DNA of 31,268 bases from an uncultured Eubacterium sp. (GTDB taxonomy: Bacteria; Bacillota; Clostridia; Lachnospirales; Lachnospiraceae): positions 1 through 31,268 of the forward strand of contig URAI01000021.1 of NCBI GenBank assembly GCA_900545725.1, given 5' to 3'. Shown in pieces: positions 21,752 through 30,540 of the stretch. A program made the position numbers and the translations under genes. Numbering within the stretch: position 1 is the first letter of the stretch; each line of letters opens with the position of its first letter. Below the pieces are notes generated by a model. The model had not been told where the DNA came from. It did no database searches and saw only the letters and a program-made list of their open reading frames with translations.

Positions 21752-23212
21752 ATGCTGACAAATGATGCAACAATTTTAAAGATTAAACACGAAGTACTTT
21801 ATCAGGTAGCAAAGCTTGCTTACGAGGGAGAATTTGAAGAAAAGAAAGATGAACTTCCTTATAAACTTCTTCCTGGACCAAATCCACAGTTCAGATGCTG
21901 TGTATACAAAGAAAGAGAGATAGTAAGACAAAGAATCAGACTTGCAGAGGGAAAATGTCCTACAGAAAGCGATGGAAATGGTGCTGATAATATTATCCAG
22001 GTAATAGAAGCGGCCTGTGCCGACTGTCCGTTATCACATTATATAGTTACAGATAACTGCCGTAAGTGTATGGCAAAGGCATGTCAGCAGTCATGCAAAT
22101 TCGGCGCTATTTCAATGGGAAGAGACAGAGCGTATATTGACCCGTCAAAGTGTAAGGAATGTGGCATGTGTGCAAGAAACTGTCCGTATAATGCAATAGC
22201 TGATCTTATAAGGCCATGTAAAAAGACATGTCCAGTCAATGCAATTACAATGGATGAAAACGGATTATGTGTAATTGATGAGGAGAAGTGTATCCGTTGT
22301 GGACAGTGTATACACAGATGTCCTTTTGGTGCGATAGGTTCTAAGACAGATATCGTTGATATTATTAAGGATATCCTTGCAGGTAAAAAGGTTATAGCGA
22401 TGTTTGCACCTGCCATGGAAGGACAGTTTGGAGCAGATATTACAATGTCAAGTATAAGAACAGCATGCCATAAGCTCGGATTTGCCGATATGGTAGAAGT
22501 AGGTCTTGGTGGAGATATGACAGCGGCAGCGGAAGCAGAAGAATGGATTGAGGCTAATAAAGAAGGAAAGAAGATGACAACCTCATGCTGTCCGGCATTT
22601 GTTAATATGATTAGAAAGCATTTTCCGGAACTTGCAGACAATATATCTACAACAGTATCACCTATGTGTGCAGTGTCAAGGATGTTAAAGGCAAAGGATC
22701 CTGAAACAGTTACAGTATTTGTAGGTCCATGTATAGCCAAGAAGAGTGAAGTTAAAGATAATCCTAATGAGGGAACAGCAGATTATGCACTTACAATTGG
22801 TGAATTCAGAGCCATGATGAGAGCGAAGGATGTTACATTTGAACCAGAGGAAAATGACAGCCAGCAGGCAAGTGTATATGGAAAACGCTTCGGTAACGGT
22901 GGTGGTGTAACAGCAGCAGTCCTTAAGAGCATGGAGGAACAGGGAGTTGATACATCTAAGTATACAGTTGAAAAATGTGCAGGTGCAGCAGAATGTAAGA
23001 AGATTCTTACACTTCTTAAGGTTGGCAGGTTAAATGCAGACTTTGTAGAGGGCATGATGTGTGAAGGTGGATGTGTCGGAGGACCTAGCCAGCACAGACC
23101 TGAAAATATGTTTAAAAAGGACAGGGATAAGCTTATCGGAGAAGCTGATGAAAGAGGAGTACATGATAATCTGAATAATTATGATATGAAGTCTTTCAGC
23201 ATGCACAAATAA
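21752..23212 (+). CDS. putative group B [FeFe]-hydrogenase
   Basis: A 486-residue iron-sulfur enzyme. The N-terminal half has cysteine clusters for several [4Fe-4S] centres (around residues 50-69, 89-115, CKECGMCARNC at 134-144 and CIRCGQCIHRC at 180-190). The hydrogenase domain follows with L1 TTSCCP (276-281), L2 GPCIAKKSE (325-333) and L3 EGMMCEGGC (433-441). These supply four H-cluster cysteines (C280, C327, C437, C441) and the proton-relay C279. L2 starts GPC instead of the MPC of well-studied group A enzymes. Group B members are little characterised; hydrogen turnover and redox sensing are both possible. The ATG at 21752 has GAGG five bases upstream. A promoter with four repeats precedes it and a Nudix gene follows after 19 bp. 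Confidence 0.88.
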   Translation: MLTNDATILKIKHEVLYQVAKLAYEGEFEEKKDELPYKLLPGPNPQFRCCVYKEREIVRQRIRLAEGKCPTESDGNGADNIIQVIEAACADCPLSHYIVTDNCRKCMAKACQQSCKFGAISMGRDRAYIDPSKCKECGMCARNCPYNAIADLIRPCKKTCPVNAITMDENGLCVIDEEKCIRCGQCIHRCPFGAIGSKTDIVDIIKDILAGKKVIAMFAPAMEGQFGADITMSSIRTACHKLGFADMVEVGLGGDMTAAAEAEEWIEANKEGKKMTTSCCPAFVNMIRKHFPELADNISTTVSPMCAVSRMLKAKDPETVTVFVGPCIAKKSEVKDNPNEGTADYALTIGEFRAMMRAKDVTFEPEENDSQQASVYGKRFGNGGGVTAAVLKSMEEQGVDTSKYTVEKCAGAAECKKILTLLKVGRLNADFVEGMMCEGGCVGGPSQHRPENMFKKDRDKLIGEADERGVHDNLNNYDMKSFSMHK

Positions 23213-23231
23213 AAAAAGGTATGGTAAAAAT

Positions 23232-23789
23232 ATGGAATATAAAGGAATAAGAAAGGTAAACGAAGGCAAGTTTATTACACGTTATGACCTTGAATATGAA
23301 ACTAAAGACCATAAAAAGAAAGTATATGAAATTATAAGCAGAGATAAGAATATTGATTCAATAGATACCTTAAGAAATAATCATACAGACGGTGTAGTTA
23401 TAATTATGACCGATGAAGATGATGAGAAAATACTTCTTAATAAGGAGTACAGAATGTCTGTCGGGGGATTTGTATATAATTTTCCGGCAGGGCTTATTGA
23501 TGATGGTGAGACACCGGAACAGGCAGCAAGACGTGAACTTAAGGAAGAGACGGGACTTAATATTATACAGATAGAAGATCAGCTCTTTGACAGTTATAGT
23601 GCTATCGGTTTTTCCAATGAAACTAATGCCGTAATAATTGGAAAGGCTGAAGGCACATTTGCTCCGAGTACATCAACCCTTGAAGAGATATATGCCGGCT
23701 GGTATACAAAGGCAGAGGTAAGAGAATTATTGAAAGATAAGCATTTTGCTGCAAGAACACAGGCTTACTGCTATATGTGGTCAAAATAA
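23232..23789 (+). CDS. Nudix hydrolase (ADP-ribose pyrophosphatase-like)
   Basis: A 185-residue Nudix protein. The Nudix box is complete at 87-109: G87, E93, R101, E102, E105, E106 and G108, in GLIDDGETPEQAARREL and then KEETGL. The flanking YNFPAGLID and the overall length match ADP-ribose/NDP-sugar pyrophosphatases, which yield AMP and a sugar phosphate. It lies 19 bp after the hydrogenase gene with no terminator between, so they are probably one transcript. A link with NAD turnover is inference. Confidence 0.9.
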   Translation: MEYKGIRKVNEGKFITRYDLEYETKDHKKKVYEIISRDKNIDSIDTLRNNHTDGVVIIMTDEDDEKILLNKEYRMSVGGFVYNFPAGLIDDGETPEQAARRELKEETGLNIIQIEDQLFDSYSAIGFSNETNAVIIGKAEGTFAPSTSTLEEIYAGWYTKAEVRELLKDKHFAARTQAYCYMWSK

Positions 23790-23816
23790 TATTAAGTATT
23801 TTTAAGGATGGAAAAA

Positions 23817-24626
23817 ATGAAGTTTATTAAGGTTATGCATAACAGGACATTATATAGCAGGATATTATTATTAATGATAATGTCTGTTATGCTTGTGCAG
23901 ATGACAGCCTGTCAGAAAAGTGGCAAGGCAATAAAGGTATTTGAATATGAGACTATGGATGATGGGAATATTAAGATTACAGGACTTACAGACAAGGGAA
24001 AGAATGACAGTAAGCTTACTATTCCATCACAGCTCGATGACAAAGCTGTTACGGTTATAGATGCCGGAGCATTTAAAGATGATAATAACGTGACAGAGAT
24101 TGTTATAAGTGATGGTATTAAAACAATTAATTCCAATGCATTTTATAATTGTAAGGCACTTGAAAATATAACTGTGCCACAGTCGGTAGAAAGTATAGGA
24201 ATTAATGCTTTTAGTAACACAAAGTGGGAATCAGTACAGTATGAAAGCCATACTGAAATTGTTGTAAATAATATTCTTGTCGGAGTTAAGACATCAGCAT
24301 CTGAATATACAGTTCCCGATGCGGTAAAGATAATAGCGGCAGGTGTATTTTATAATAATACGGATATCCAGAGCATAAAACTTAATAGCAATATAGAATC
24401 AATAGGAGATTATGCATTTTCAGGCTGTACACAACTTAATAAGCTTACACTTCCAGACAGTGTTAAGGCAATCGGATATTGTTCCTTTAGTAACAGCAGC
24501 AGTCTTGATATTACAGTTCCACAATCAGTAAAAGAGGTTGGTAAGGATGCATTTATGGGAGTAGCCCATGTAAGCTATTCAGGTAATATGAGTACGAAAG
24601 ACTGGGGAGCTGATAATATCAATTAG
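23817..24626 (+). CDS. BspA-type leucine-rich repeat lipoprotein
   Basis: A 269-residue surface protein. A hydrophobic signal (about 13-30) ends in MTAC, a plausible lipobox, so the mature protein is probably lipid-anchored. About five BspA/LRR_5 units follow, each of the pattern LTIPxxVxxIGxxAFxxC (for example ITVPQSVESIGINAF, LTLPDSVKAIGYCSF, ITVPQSVKEVGKDAF). Such proteins mediate surface binding in gut anaerobes. AAGG nine bases upstream supports the ATG at 23817; the in-frame ATG at 23808 touches that site. It follows the Nudix gene by 27 bp and may be co-transcribed. Confidence 0.87.
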   Translation: MKFIKVMHNRTLYSRILLLMIMSVMLVQMTACQKSGKAIKVFEYETMDDGNIKITGLTDKGKNDSKLTIPSQLDDKAVTVIDAGAFKDDNNVTEIVISDGIKTINSNAFYNCKALENITVPQSVESIGINAFSNTKWESVQYESHTEIVVNNILVGVKTSASEYTVPDAVKIIAAGVFYNNTDIQSIKLNSNIESIGDYAFSGCTQLNKLTLPDSVKAIGYCSFSNSSSLDITVPQSVKEVGKDAFMGVAHVSYSGNMSTKDWGADNIN

Positions 24627-24760
24627 CAGGCAATTGTAGATATGCTGATACATGATTGAAATATACTGGAAATTGATAATACTGATTAGTAGAATATATC
24701 TGGTGTATGGAATTAAGGTAAAAGGCAGATTAATTGTAACATGTATAGAAAGGCGTATAT

Positions 24761-25702
24761 ATGATTAAAACAGAGAATAAGAGATTTAAGTCATCTAATA
24801 CTATAAATGATATATTTGTAAAGATATGGTATCCGGATTGTGAAAAATATGACACACCTGTATGTATTCTTCAGATATGTCATGGAATGATTGACCATAT
24901 TGAAAGATTTGATGATATGGCAAGGTATATGGCAGAAAGAGGAATACTTGTAGTTGGTAACGACCATATAGGACATGGACATTCAGTTACAGATGAAGAT
25001 AATTATGGATACTTTGCGGATGACAAAGACCCGGGGAAATATCTTGTTGAGGACATGCACAGGCTTACAAGAATAATGAAGAAAAAATATCCTGATATTC
25101 CGTATTTTCTTGCAGGACACAGCATGGGTTCATTTATGGTAAGAAGATATATTATTAAGCATGGAGAAGAACTTGATGGTGCAGTTATCATGGGAACAGG
25201 CAACCAGCCTCATATACTTGTAAGTGCAGGACTCGTATTAAATAATATTACAGGCAGATTAAAAGGTGACAGATACAGAAGCAGCCTTATCAATAAGATA
25301 ATGTTTGGTGCGTATAATAAAAAGTATGATAATGCAAGAACAGAGCATGACTGGCTTACAACAGATGAGAGTGTAGTAGATGCATATGAAAATGATAAAA
25401 TGTGTTCATATATATTTACAGTAAATGGCTATTACGGTCTTCTTAATACTATTGCATATGTAAGTAATAAGAAAAATATCAAAAAAGCTCCGGTTGACCT
25501 GCCTGTATTGATGGTATCAGGAAAAGATGATCCGGTTGGTGGATATGGCAAAGATGTAGAAAAGCTGTATGATATTTATAAAAAGCATTTTGAAGATGTG
25601 ACATGTAAAATATATACAGGATGCCGCCATGAGCTTCACAGTGAACTGCAAAAAGATTATATATTTGAAGATATATATAAATGGATTGAGCAGAGAGTGT
25701 GA
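24761..25702 (+). CDS. alpha/beta hydrolase (monoacylglycerol lipase-like)
   Basis: A 313-residue serine hydrolase of the Hydrolase_4/lysophospholipase type. The nucleophile is S121 in GHSMGS, the oxyanion region is ICHGMIDHIERF (39-50), and the triad is completed by D257 (SGKDDPVG) and H290 (GCRHELHSE). GNDHIGHGHS (67-76) is a family hallmark. There is no signal peptide, so it is cytoplasmic or membrane-associated, and may hydrolyse monoglycerides or lysophospholipids. AGAAAGG lies seven bases before the ATG. A long inverted repeat follows the stop. Confidence 0.9.
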   Translation: MIKTENKRFKSSNTINDIFVKIWYPDCEKYDTPVCILQICHGMIDHIERFDDMARYMAERGILVVGNDHIGHGHSVTDEDNYGYFADDKDPGKYLVEDMHRLTRIMKKKYPDIPYFLAGHSMGSFMVRRYIIKHGEELDGAVIMGTGNQPHILVSAGLVLNNITGRLKGDRYRSSLINKIMFGAYNKKYDNARTEHDWLTTDESVVDAYENDKMCSYIFTVNGYYGLLNTIAYVSNKKNIKKAPVDLPVLMVSGKDDPVGGYGKDVEKLYDIYKKHFEDVTCKIYTGCRHELHSELQKDYIFEDIYKWIEQRV

Positions 25703-25707
25703 TTAAT

Positions 25708-25805
25708 AAAATATTAAAATTGCTGGAAAACATTATATTTAATTTTCATGGTATTTTATTATCAATATCTAAAATTAAAGTATGGTTTCCAGCTTTTAAT
25801 ATTTT
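25708..25805. repeat. 98-bp imperfect inverted repeat
   Basis: The left arm (25708-25746) and right arm (25771-25805) are imperfect reverse complements across their whole length (AAAATATTAAAA, GCTGGAAA, TTTAATTTT blocks) around a 24-nt loop. It could be a terminator for the hydrolase gene or a MITE-like element. It marks the border to the more A+T-rich two-component/ABC region. Confidence 0.7.
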
Positions 25806-25898
25806 GTTGTAAAATATTTTAAAGAAATATTTTAATTTAACAAATTGATTATTATAAAGTATATATGTGGATATTATTTATTGATGAGGGGATACAAC

Positions 25899-26648
25899 AT
25901 GGTTATAGGAATTTGCGATGATAGTATAGATGAGCAGAAAAAGGTTTCTGATATCTGTAGAGAAATTTTAACAGAACAGGAAAAAGATTTTGAAATTATA
26001 AAGTTTTCGACGGGACAACAATTAATTGATTATTGTAATAATAATGAAAATAATGAGATAGATTTGTTATTTCTTGATATAGAATTAGGACAAATGAATG
26101 GTATAGATATAAAAGATAGAATTATTAAGTCAGATAAAATATGGAGAATATCGTTTGTATCAGGTTACAATGAATATGTATATGATGCATATAGTATAAA
26201 GACTATTGGTTTTATTTTAAAACCGGCATATAAAGAACAGATTAAGAAAATGATTAATATTGTAATTGATGAAAAAGAAGAAAACATAGCAATGTCAGTC
26301 AGAGATAGTAATAATAAAATAGTTAAGGTACAGGCAGAAGATATTATTTATATTAAAGCAGAGGGGAATTATTCAGAGATATATACATATTCTAAAATAA
26401 AGAATCTGTGTAATTATATATTGTGTACTAAAAAATTAGGTATTATAGAAAAGGAATTAGATAATTATTTATTTGTCCGGGTGCATAAATCATATATTGT
26501 TAATTTACAGAATGTTGATTATATTTCGGGAAATTCGGCTATTATGAAAGATAATGATAAAGGAGTTCCGATTGGAAGAAAATACAATGAGAAATTTAAA
26601 ACCCAATATAACAAATATGTAAAAAAAAGAGTTTTAGCACGTTTGTAA
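25899..26648 (+). CDS. LytTR family response regulator (AgrA/ComE-like)
   Basis: A 249-residue regulator. A receiver domain (1-125) has the acidic pair D7 D8 and the phospho-acceptor D60 (LLFLDIELGQ), with K108 near KPAYKEQ. A LytTR DNA-binding domain (about 145-245; VQAEDIIYIKAEGNYSEIY, LFVRVHKSYIVNLQ) follows. Proteins of this type bind pairs of 9-bp direct repeats, and one candidate pair lies at 28045-28073. The ATG at 25899 has GAGGGG seven bases upstream; upstream ATGs in frame lack one. It precedes an AgrC-like kinase by 63 bp and forms a two-component system with it. Confidence 0.92.
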   Translation: MVIGICDDSIDEQKKVSDICREILTEQEKDFEIIKFSTGQQLIDYCNNNENNEIDLLFLDIELGQMNGIDIKDRIIKSDKIWRISFVSGYNEYVYDAYSIKTIGFILKPAYKEQIKKMINIVIDEKEENIAMSVRDSNNKIVKVQAEDIIYIKAEGNYSEIYTYSKIKNLCNYILCTKKLGIIEKELDNYLFVRVHKSYIVNLQNVDYISGNSAIMKDNDKGVPIGRKYNEKFKTQYNKYVKKRVLARL

Positions 26649-26711
26649 TTAAAGATTTATAAAGTTTAACATAATGGTTAAAAATTCAAAAATAATTAAG
26701 GATAATGAAAG

Positions 26712-28046
26712 ATGAGCGATTCTTTATATATGATTTTATATTTAGTGACAGAGGTATTGAATTATATATTGGCATATATTGTCTTTTTTAATTCAACAAT
26801 AACAAAGAAAAAGACATCCTGGCTAATTGGCATATTATTAGTATTAATATTTCATTTTGCAATGCTTAATATATTTGATGTATCAACAAGTTCACTTTTA
26901 AGTTTTATATCAATGTTAGTAGTACCGGTACTTTTATTACGTCCATTTGACAAAAGAAATATAATTATATATCCGTTTATAATAATCAGTACATCGGTTA
27001 TAGCAATTAGTATGACATTTTTATTTTCAATCATATTTAATATTAAAGAGAGCAATTTTATTGAAAAAAATATTCTTGGTATAGTATGCCAAATATTTCC
27101 TTCATTTATAGCTGTGATTGTAATGTTAATGCAGAAATATAAAAAAATTGAAAAGATAGAGGTAAGCCTTGGGTGGAAACAATATGTATTGTTTTATGTT
27201 GTAGGTTTTAGCACATTATGTATGATAGGTTCAATACAAGTTGTTGTCGATGTTGTTGGGTATAATAAGATATATAGTATAGTTGGAATATCTGTCTCTT
27301 TGGCATGTATTACTCTTATCTTTATTACATTATGGCAGGGGGTAATTGTAAATAGACAGATACAGCTAGAAGAGAGAAATAAAATATATCAGAAGTATAT
27401 GCAGTTACAGAAGTCGTATTATATGCAAATCCTGAACAGGGATGAAAAGATAAGAAGGTTTAAACATGATGTTAGAGCACATTTTACAGTAATATCGGCA
27501 TATTGTGAAAATGGAGATATTTCTGGAATAAAAAAATATATAAATGATGTAATGAATAATTCAGCCGTGTATGATGTTAAAAGTTATACAGGTAATAGTG
27601 GAATTGATGCAATAATTACATATCAGATAAGTGAAGCACCAGATAATATAAAAGTGTATGTAAATGGAAATGTTCCAGTACAAACAAGAATTTCAGAGTA
27701 TGATTTGTGTACAATAATTTATAATCTATTAAGTAATGCAATTGAAGCCAGTAAAAATATTAAAGATAATAATGATAAAGAAATATTTTTTGATATAGGT
27801 GTTTTTAATAAACAATTGTATATACGCATAAAAAATAAATATAGTAATGAATATATAAAAGAAAACAATATTTTATTAAGTGATATTATAAAGAAAATAA
27901 AAAATGGGGAAAGTATAACATTAAAAGAAGATAAATTAAACCATGGCATGGGGTTAAAGAATGTTAGAAATGCAGTTGAAAATTATAATGGAAGTATTGA
28001 AATTTACTTAAAAGACTATTGGTTTGTAGTAGAAATAAACATATAA
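26712..28046 (+). CDS. AgrC-like GHKL sensor histidine kinase
   Basis: A 444-residue membrane kinase. Six or so transmembrane helices fill residues 5-210, with no sizeable extracellular loop, as in peptide-sensing AgrC/ComD receptors. A coiled coil (about 215-245) leads to the H-box RRFKHDVRAH with H252. The ATPase domain has the N-box NLLSNAIEA (338-346) and G-box HGMGLKNV (411-418). The other glycine box is replaced by NKYS, normal for this subfamily. Partner of the LytTR regulator directly upstream. No AgrB-like processing enzyme is in the window. Very A+T-rich, with many AAA, ATA and TTA codons. Confidence 0.9.
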   Translation: MSDSLYMILYLVTEVLNYILAYIVFFNSTITKKKTSWLIGILLVLIFHFAMLNIFDVSTSSLLSFISMLVVPVLLLRPFDKRNIIIYPFIIISTSVIAISMTFLFSIIFNIKESNFIEKNILGIVCQIFPSFIAVIVMLMQKYKKIEKIEVSLGWKQYVLFYVVGFSTLCMIGSIQVVVDVVGYNKIYSIVGISVSLACITLIFITLWQGVIVNRQIQLEERNKIYQKYMQLQKSYYMQILNRDEKIRRFKHDVRAHFTVISAYCENGDISGIKKYINDVMNNSAVYDVKSYTGNSGIDAIITYQISEAPDNIKVYVNGNVPVQTRISEYDLCTIIYNLLSNAIEASKNIKDNNDKEIFFDIGVFNKQLYIRIKNKYSNEYIKENNILLSDIIKKIKNGESITLKEDKLNHGMGLKNVRNAVENYNGSIEIYLKDYWFVVEINI

Positions 28047-28073
28047 ATGTCGTTCATGTAAAAAAAATGTCGT
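28045..28073 (+). promoter_or_regulatory. 9-bp direct repeat, candidate LytTR operator
   Basis: AAATGTCGT occurs at 28045-28053 and 28065-28073, a 20-bp period that matches the spacing of LytTR recognition sites. TATAAA (28095-28100) 21 bp downstream could be the -10 of a promoter with the second repeat in place of a -35. It lies in the gap before the permease genes. Confidence 0.5.
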
Positions 28074-28123
28074 ATATATAAATAACATTGATTTTATAAA
28101 AAAATGTGATAGAGTTGAAACAG

Positions 28124-28177
28124 ATGAGCAATAGCAAAATTGATATATCATATAACGCAGTTCATACTATTATTTAA
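28124..28177 (+). CDS. possible 17-residue peptide ORF
   Basis: A frame of 17 codons (MSNSKIDISYNAVHTII) lies between the candidate LytTR operator and the first permease gene. The ribosome binding site is poor. It could be a signal peptide, a leader peptide or chance. Confidence 0.15.
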   Translation: MSNSKIDISYNAVHTII

Positions 28178-28211
28178 AGGGGATGAAAAACAATATGAGG
28201 GGGAAAGTTAA

Positions 28212-29078
28212 ATGAGGCTTTTAAGATACAGGATATTTAATTTCCGGCGTATAATTGCCGGTGTAACTGCGTTAATATCAATGTGGATATACTGGTTCTT
28301 TTACAGCGGTGTATATGATGAAACCATAGGATATAACATTAATTCGTTAGAGGGAGCACGCACCTTATCTGCAGGCAGCGGTCTGTTAAAACAAATATTG
28401 ACCTTTGGCAGATATATGGATATACAGGGGTGTGCAACAACTATTTTATATCTTATTCTGATATTTTTAGTTACATTATTTTACAATGAAAAATGCGGAT
28501 TATTTTCATTCAGATATGTCCGTGGAGAGAAGCAGAGCAAGGTTATATTATCAACGATATTTAGCCACTCAATAATTAATGCAATAGTATTTTATGTAAT
28601 ATATGTTATTTATACGACTATAGGATATATGTTACTAGGGAATACGGGATTGGATATTCCAAGAAATATTTTTGATGGAATATTCGGAGTACAATTCAGT
28701 CAGAAAAATCCATATCTGTATTATCTCATTCAGGGAATACCATCCTTTTTTATAGGAACATTTGCTTATACATGGATGGGATGTTGTATCTCATTAGTAT
28801 GCAAAAGAGCATATCAGATGATTATATGCATGTTCTCATATTTTTGGGGAGTACAGGTTATTCTTGAATTTATCAGATGTACTTTTATGAGTCAGAATAT
28901 GGCGATGATGACATTAAACTTTACACCTGCATATCTATATGGTTTTTATGGTTATGTATATCCGTCACCAACTGTTTTTACAGCATTTCAGATGTTATTA
29001 TCCTTGATTTTACCGGTATTAATATCAATAATAATCCTGTATATTTTTTTGAGGGGAAAGGAAAAAATCAATGTATAA
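28212..29078 (+). CDS. ABC transporter permease-like membrane protein 1
   Basis: A 288-residue protein with about six transmembrane helices in an ABC-2-type layout. The loop after the second helix reads CGLFSFRYVRGEKQSK; related RYG-type loops occur in the two following membrane proteins. The N-terminus is basic (RLLRYRIFNFRR) and cytoplasmic. GAGGGGG precedes the ATG by eight bases. It overlaps the next gene by 8 bp. With the ATPase at 30541 it probably forms an exporter; substrate unknown, perhaps a peptide or antibiotic. I do not recognise a named family. Confidence 0.7.
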   Translation: MRLLRYRIFNFRRIIAGVTALISMWIYWFFYSGVYDETIGYNINSLEGARTLSAGSGLLKQILTFGRYMDIQGCATTILYLILIFLVTLFYNEKCGLFSFRYVRGEKQSKVILSTIFSHSIINAIVFYVIYVIYTTIGYMLLGNTGLDIPRNIFDGIFGVQFSQKNPYLYYLIQGIPSFFIGTFAYTWMGCCISLVCKRAYQMIICMFSYFWGVQVILEFIRCTFMSQNMAMMTLNFTPAYLYGFYGYVYPSPTVFTAFQMLLSLILPVLISIIILYIFLRGKEKINV

Positions 29079-29700
29079 TAGAAAAAAATGTATATCAGTA
29101 TTTATTATTATTCTTATGTATGCTGCATTGGACTTTGGAGGAAAAGTATTTACAGATAAGATATATTCACCTATTGTGTTATATCTTGGCTTTATAATAT
29201 TAACATATGATTATTTGAAAAATCTCAACAATATGTCCATTTACAGGTATGGTTCATTCAAATGTCTGTATGCAGATTATATAAAACGGCAGGTAGTATT
29301 TAGTATAGCCTATCTTATGATATTTTGTCTGTGCGGAATATTTACAGGCTTTATTTCAGCAATCACAGACAGAGGTTTTTTTGTATCAACAGGAGCATTA
29401 ATAAAATTTATAATAATAAGTTATATTAATCTTTTGTTATTGGCGTTCATGCAGTTGGCGGTTATGCTTAGTACAGGTATGAAAAACAGCCTGATAATAT
29501 GTATCGGATATGTTCTTGCAAGTGTAGTTAAAGGAATAATATTTCATAAGAAAAATATACTGCCATTAATTCTGGATTCAGCATATTATAGATGGAAAAA
29601 TACATTCACTGTCAAAATGGCAGTCAGTTACATAATAATGATAATAATAATAATAATTCTTATGTATATTCCTATAAAAAAGAAACGTAGAATAGTGTGA
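29071..29700 (+). CDS. ABC transporter permease-like membrane protein 2
   Basis: A 209-residue protein with about six hydrophobic helices. The loop NMSIYRYGSFKCLYADYIK (about 53-71) resembles the RYVRG loop of the previous gene and the LYRYGKDGY loop of the next one, which suggests three diverged paralogues. It starts within the end of permease 1 (8-bp overlap). The tail is basic (KKKRRIV). The stop codon lies inside repeat copy C. Function inferred only from context with the ABC ATPase. Confidence 0.65.
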   Translation: MYNRKKCISVFIIILMYAALDFGGKVFTDKIYSPIVLYLGFIILTYDYLKNLNNMSIYRYGSFKCLYADYIKRQVVFSIAYLMIFCLCGIFTGFISAITDRGFFVSTGALIKFIIISYINLLLLAFMQLAVMLSTGMKNSLIICIGYVLASVVKGIIFHKKNILPLILDSAYYRWKNTFTVKMAVSYIIMIIIIIILMYIPIKKKRRIV

Positions 29701-29800
29701 ATAATCAGATTGATATGCGGATTATTCACAAGTTCATAAATAATGCATTAAAAATGACTGAGGAATGTGCATTAGCGTAAAATAACTCTGATGGGAATGA
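29695..29800 (+). repeat. interspersed folded repeat, copy C
   Basis: TGTGAATAATC (29696-29706) pairs perfectly with GATTATTCACA (29720-29730), followed by AGTTCATAAATAA, as in copy B (AGTTCATAAGTAA). A second stem AATGCATT/AATGTGCATT follows at about 29743-29774. The third hairpin is not recognisable. It sits inside the permease operon between genes 2 and 3 and includes the stop codon of gene 2. Confidence 0.6.
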
Positions 29801-29801
29801 G

Positions 29802-30509
29802 GTGTCTTATATAAAAAGAAAAATTATTTATCTGGGCGTGTTAATATCACAGCTTAATATATTTTTTCTAGGAAGATTGCTGGTTAAAAAAGACATATCT
29901 TCGCTGGATGATATTACAGCAGTTATATTTGATAATTCAAAATATAAATTGTCGTTTATGACATTACAATTCCGGTTTATGAGCCTGTTTATTTTATTTA
30001 TATTTGCTTATATGTGTATATTTATACGATTATATTATGAGCTTTATGGATGCAGGACGATGAAGCTATACAGATATGGCAAAGATGGATATATTAATAT
30101 GTGTATAAAAAATATAGTAAAGGCAGATATACAGACAGGTATTACTGTAAATATTGGTATGGTTATTATTATATTACTTACAGGATTACATAATATTACA
30201 ATGAATATTAATATGGTAATAAGATTTGAACTTATATTATTAAGATTTTTATTAGTTATGTTTATATATGGCTGCGTGACAGTATATCTGATGCTTAGAA
30301 AAAATAGTAATACAGTAATATTTATTATCAGCCTGATATTGTTTGTTCAGGCTGTTTTAGAAGTGTTTACTAATATGAAATGTATGTCGGTATATATAAA
30401 CAATGATTTTGTTTTTAGAAATATGATATTAAGCATAGTGATATTGCTTATATGCAGTTATTTAATAAGTTTTATTATAAAAAAGCGATTTAAAGGATTA
30501 AGTATATAG
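29802..30509 (+). CDS. ABC transporter permease-like membrane protein 3
   Basis: A 235-residue protein with about six hydrophobic helices. After the second helix it has GCRTMKLYRYGKDGYI, matching the RYG loop of permease 2. The start is a GTG at 29802, with GGGA seven bases upstream; there is no nearby ATG with a better site, and the first hydrophobic helix begins right after. It is separated from permease 2 by repeat copy C and followed 31 bp later by the ATPase gene. Role inferred from position; named family not recognised. Confidence 0.65.
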   Translation: MSYIKRKIIYLGVLISQLNIFFLGRLLVKKDISSLDDITAVIFDNSKYKLSFMTLQFRFMSLFILFIFAYMCIFIRLYYELYGCRTMKLYRYGKDGYINMCIKNIVKADIQTGITVNIGMVIIILLTGLHNITMNINMVIRFELILLRFLLVMFIYGCVTVYLMLRKNSNTVIFIISLILFVQAVLEVFTNMKCMSVYINNDFVFRNMILSIVILLICSYLISFIIKKRFKGLSI

Positions 30510-30540
30510 AATAAAATGAGCTTGATAGAGGGGAGTAGCA

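Noticed and set aside
22084..22740. 218-residue minus-strand frame opposite the hydrogenase gene
   Set aside because: It is a shadow of codon usage in the plus-strand gene, with no ribosome binding site or recognisable motif.
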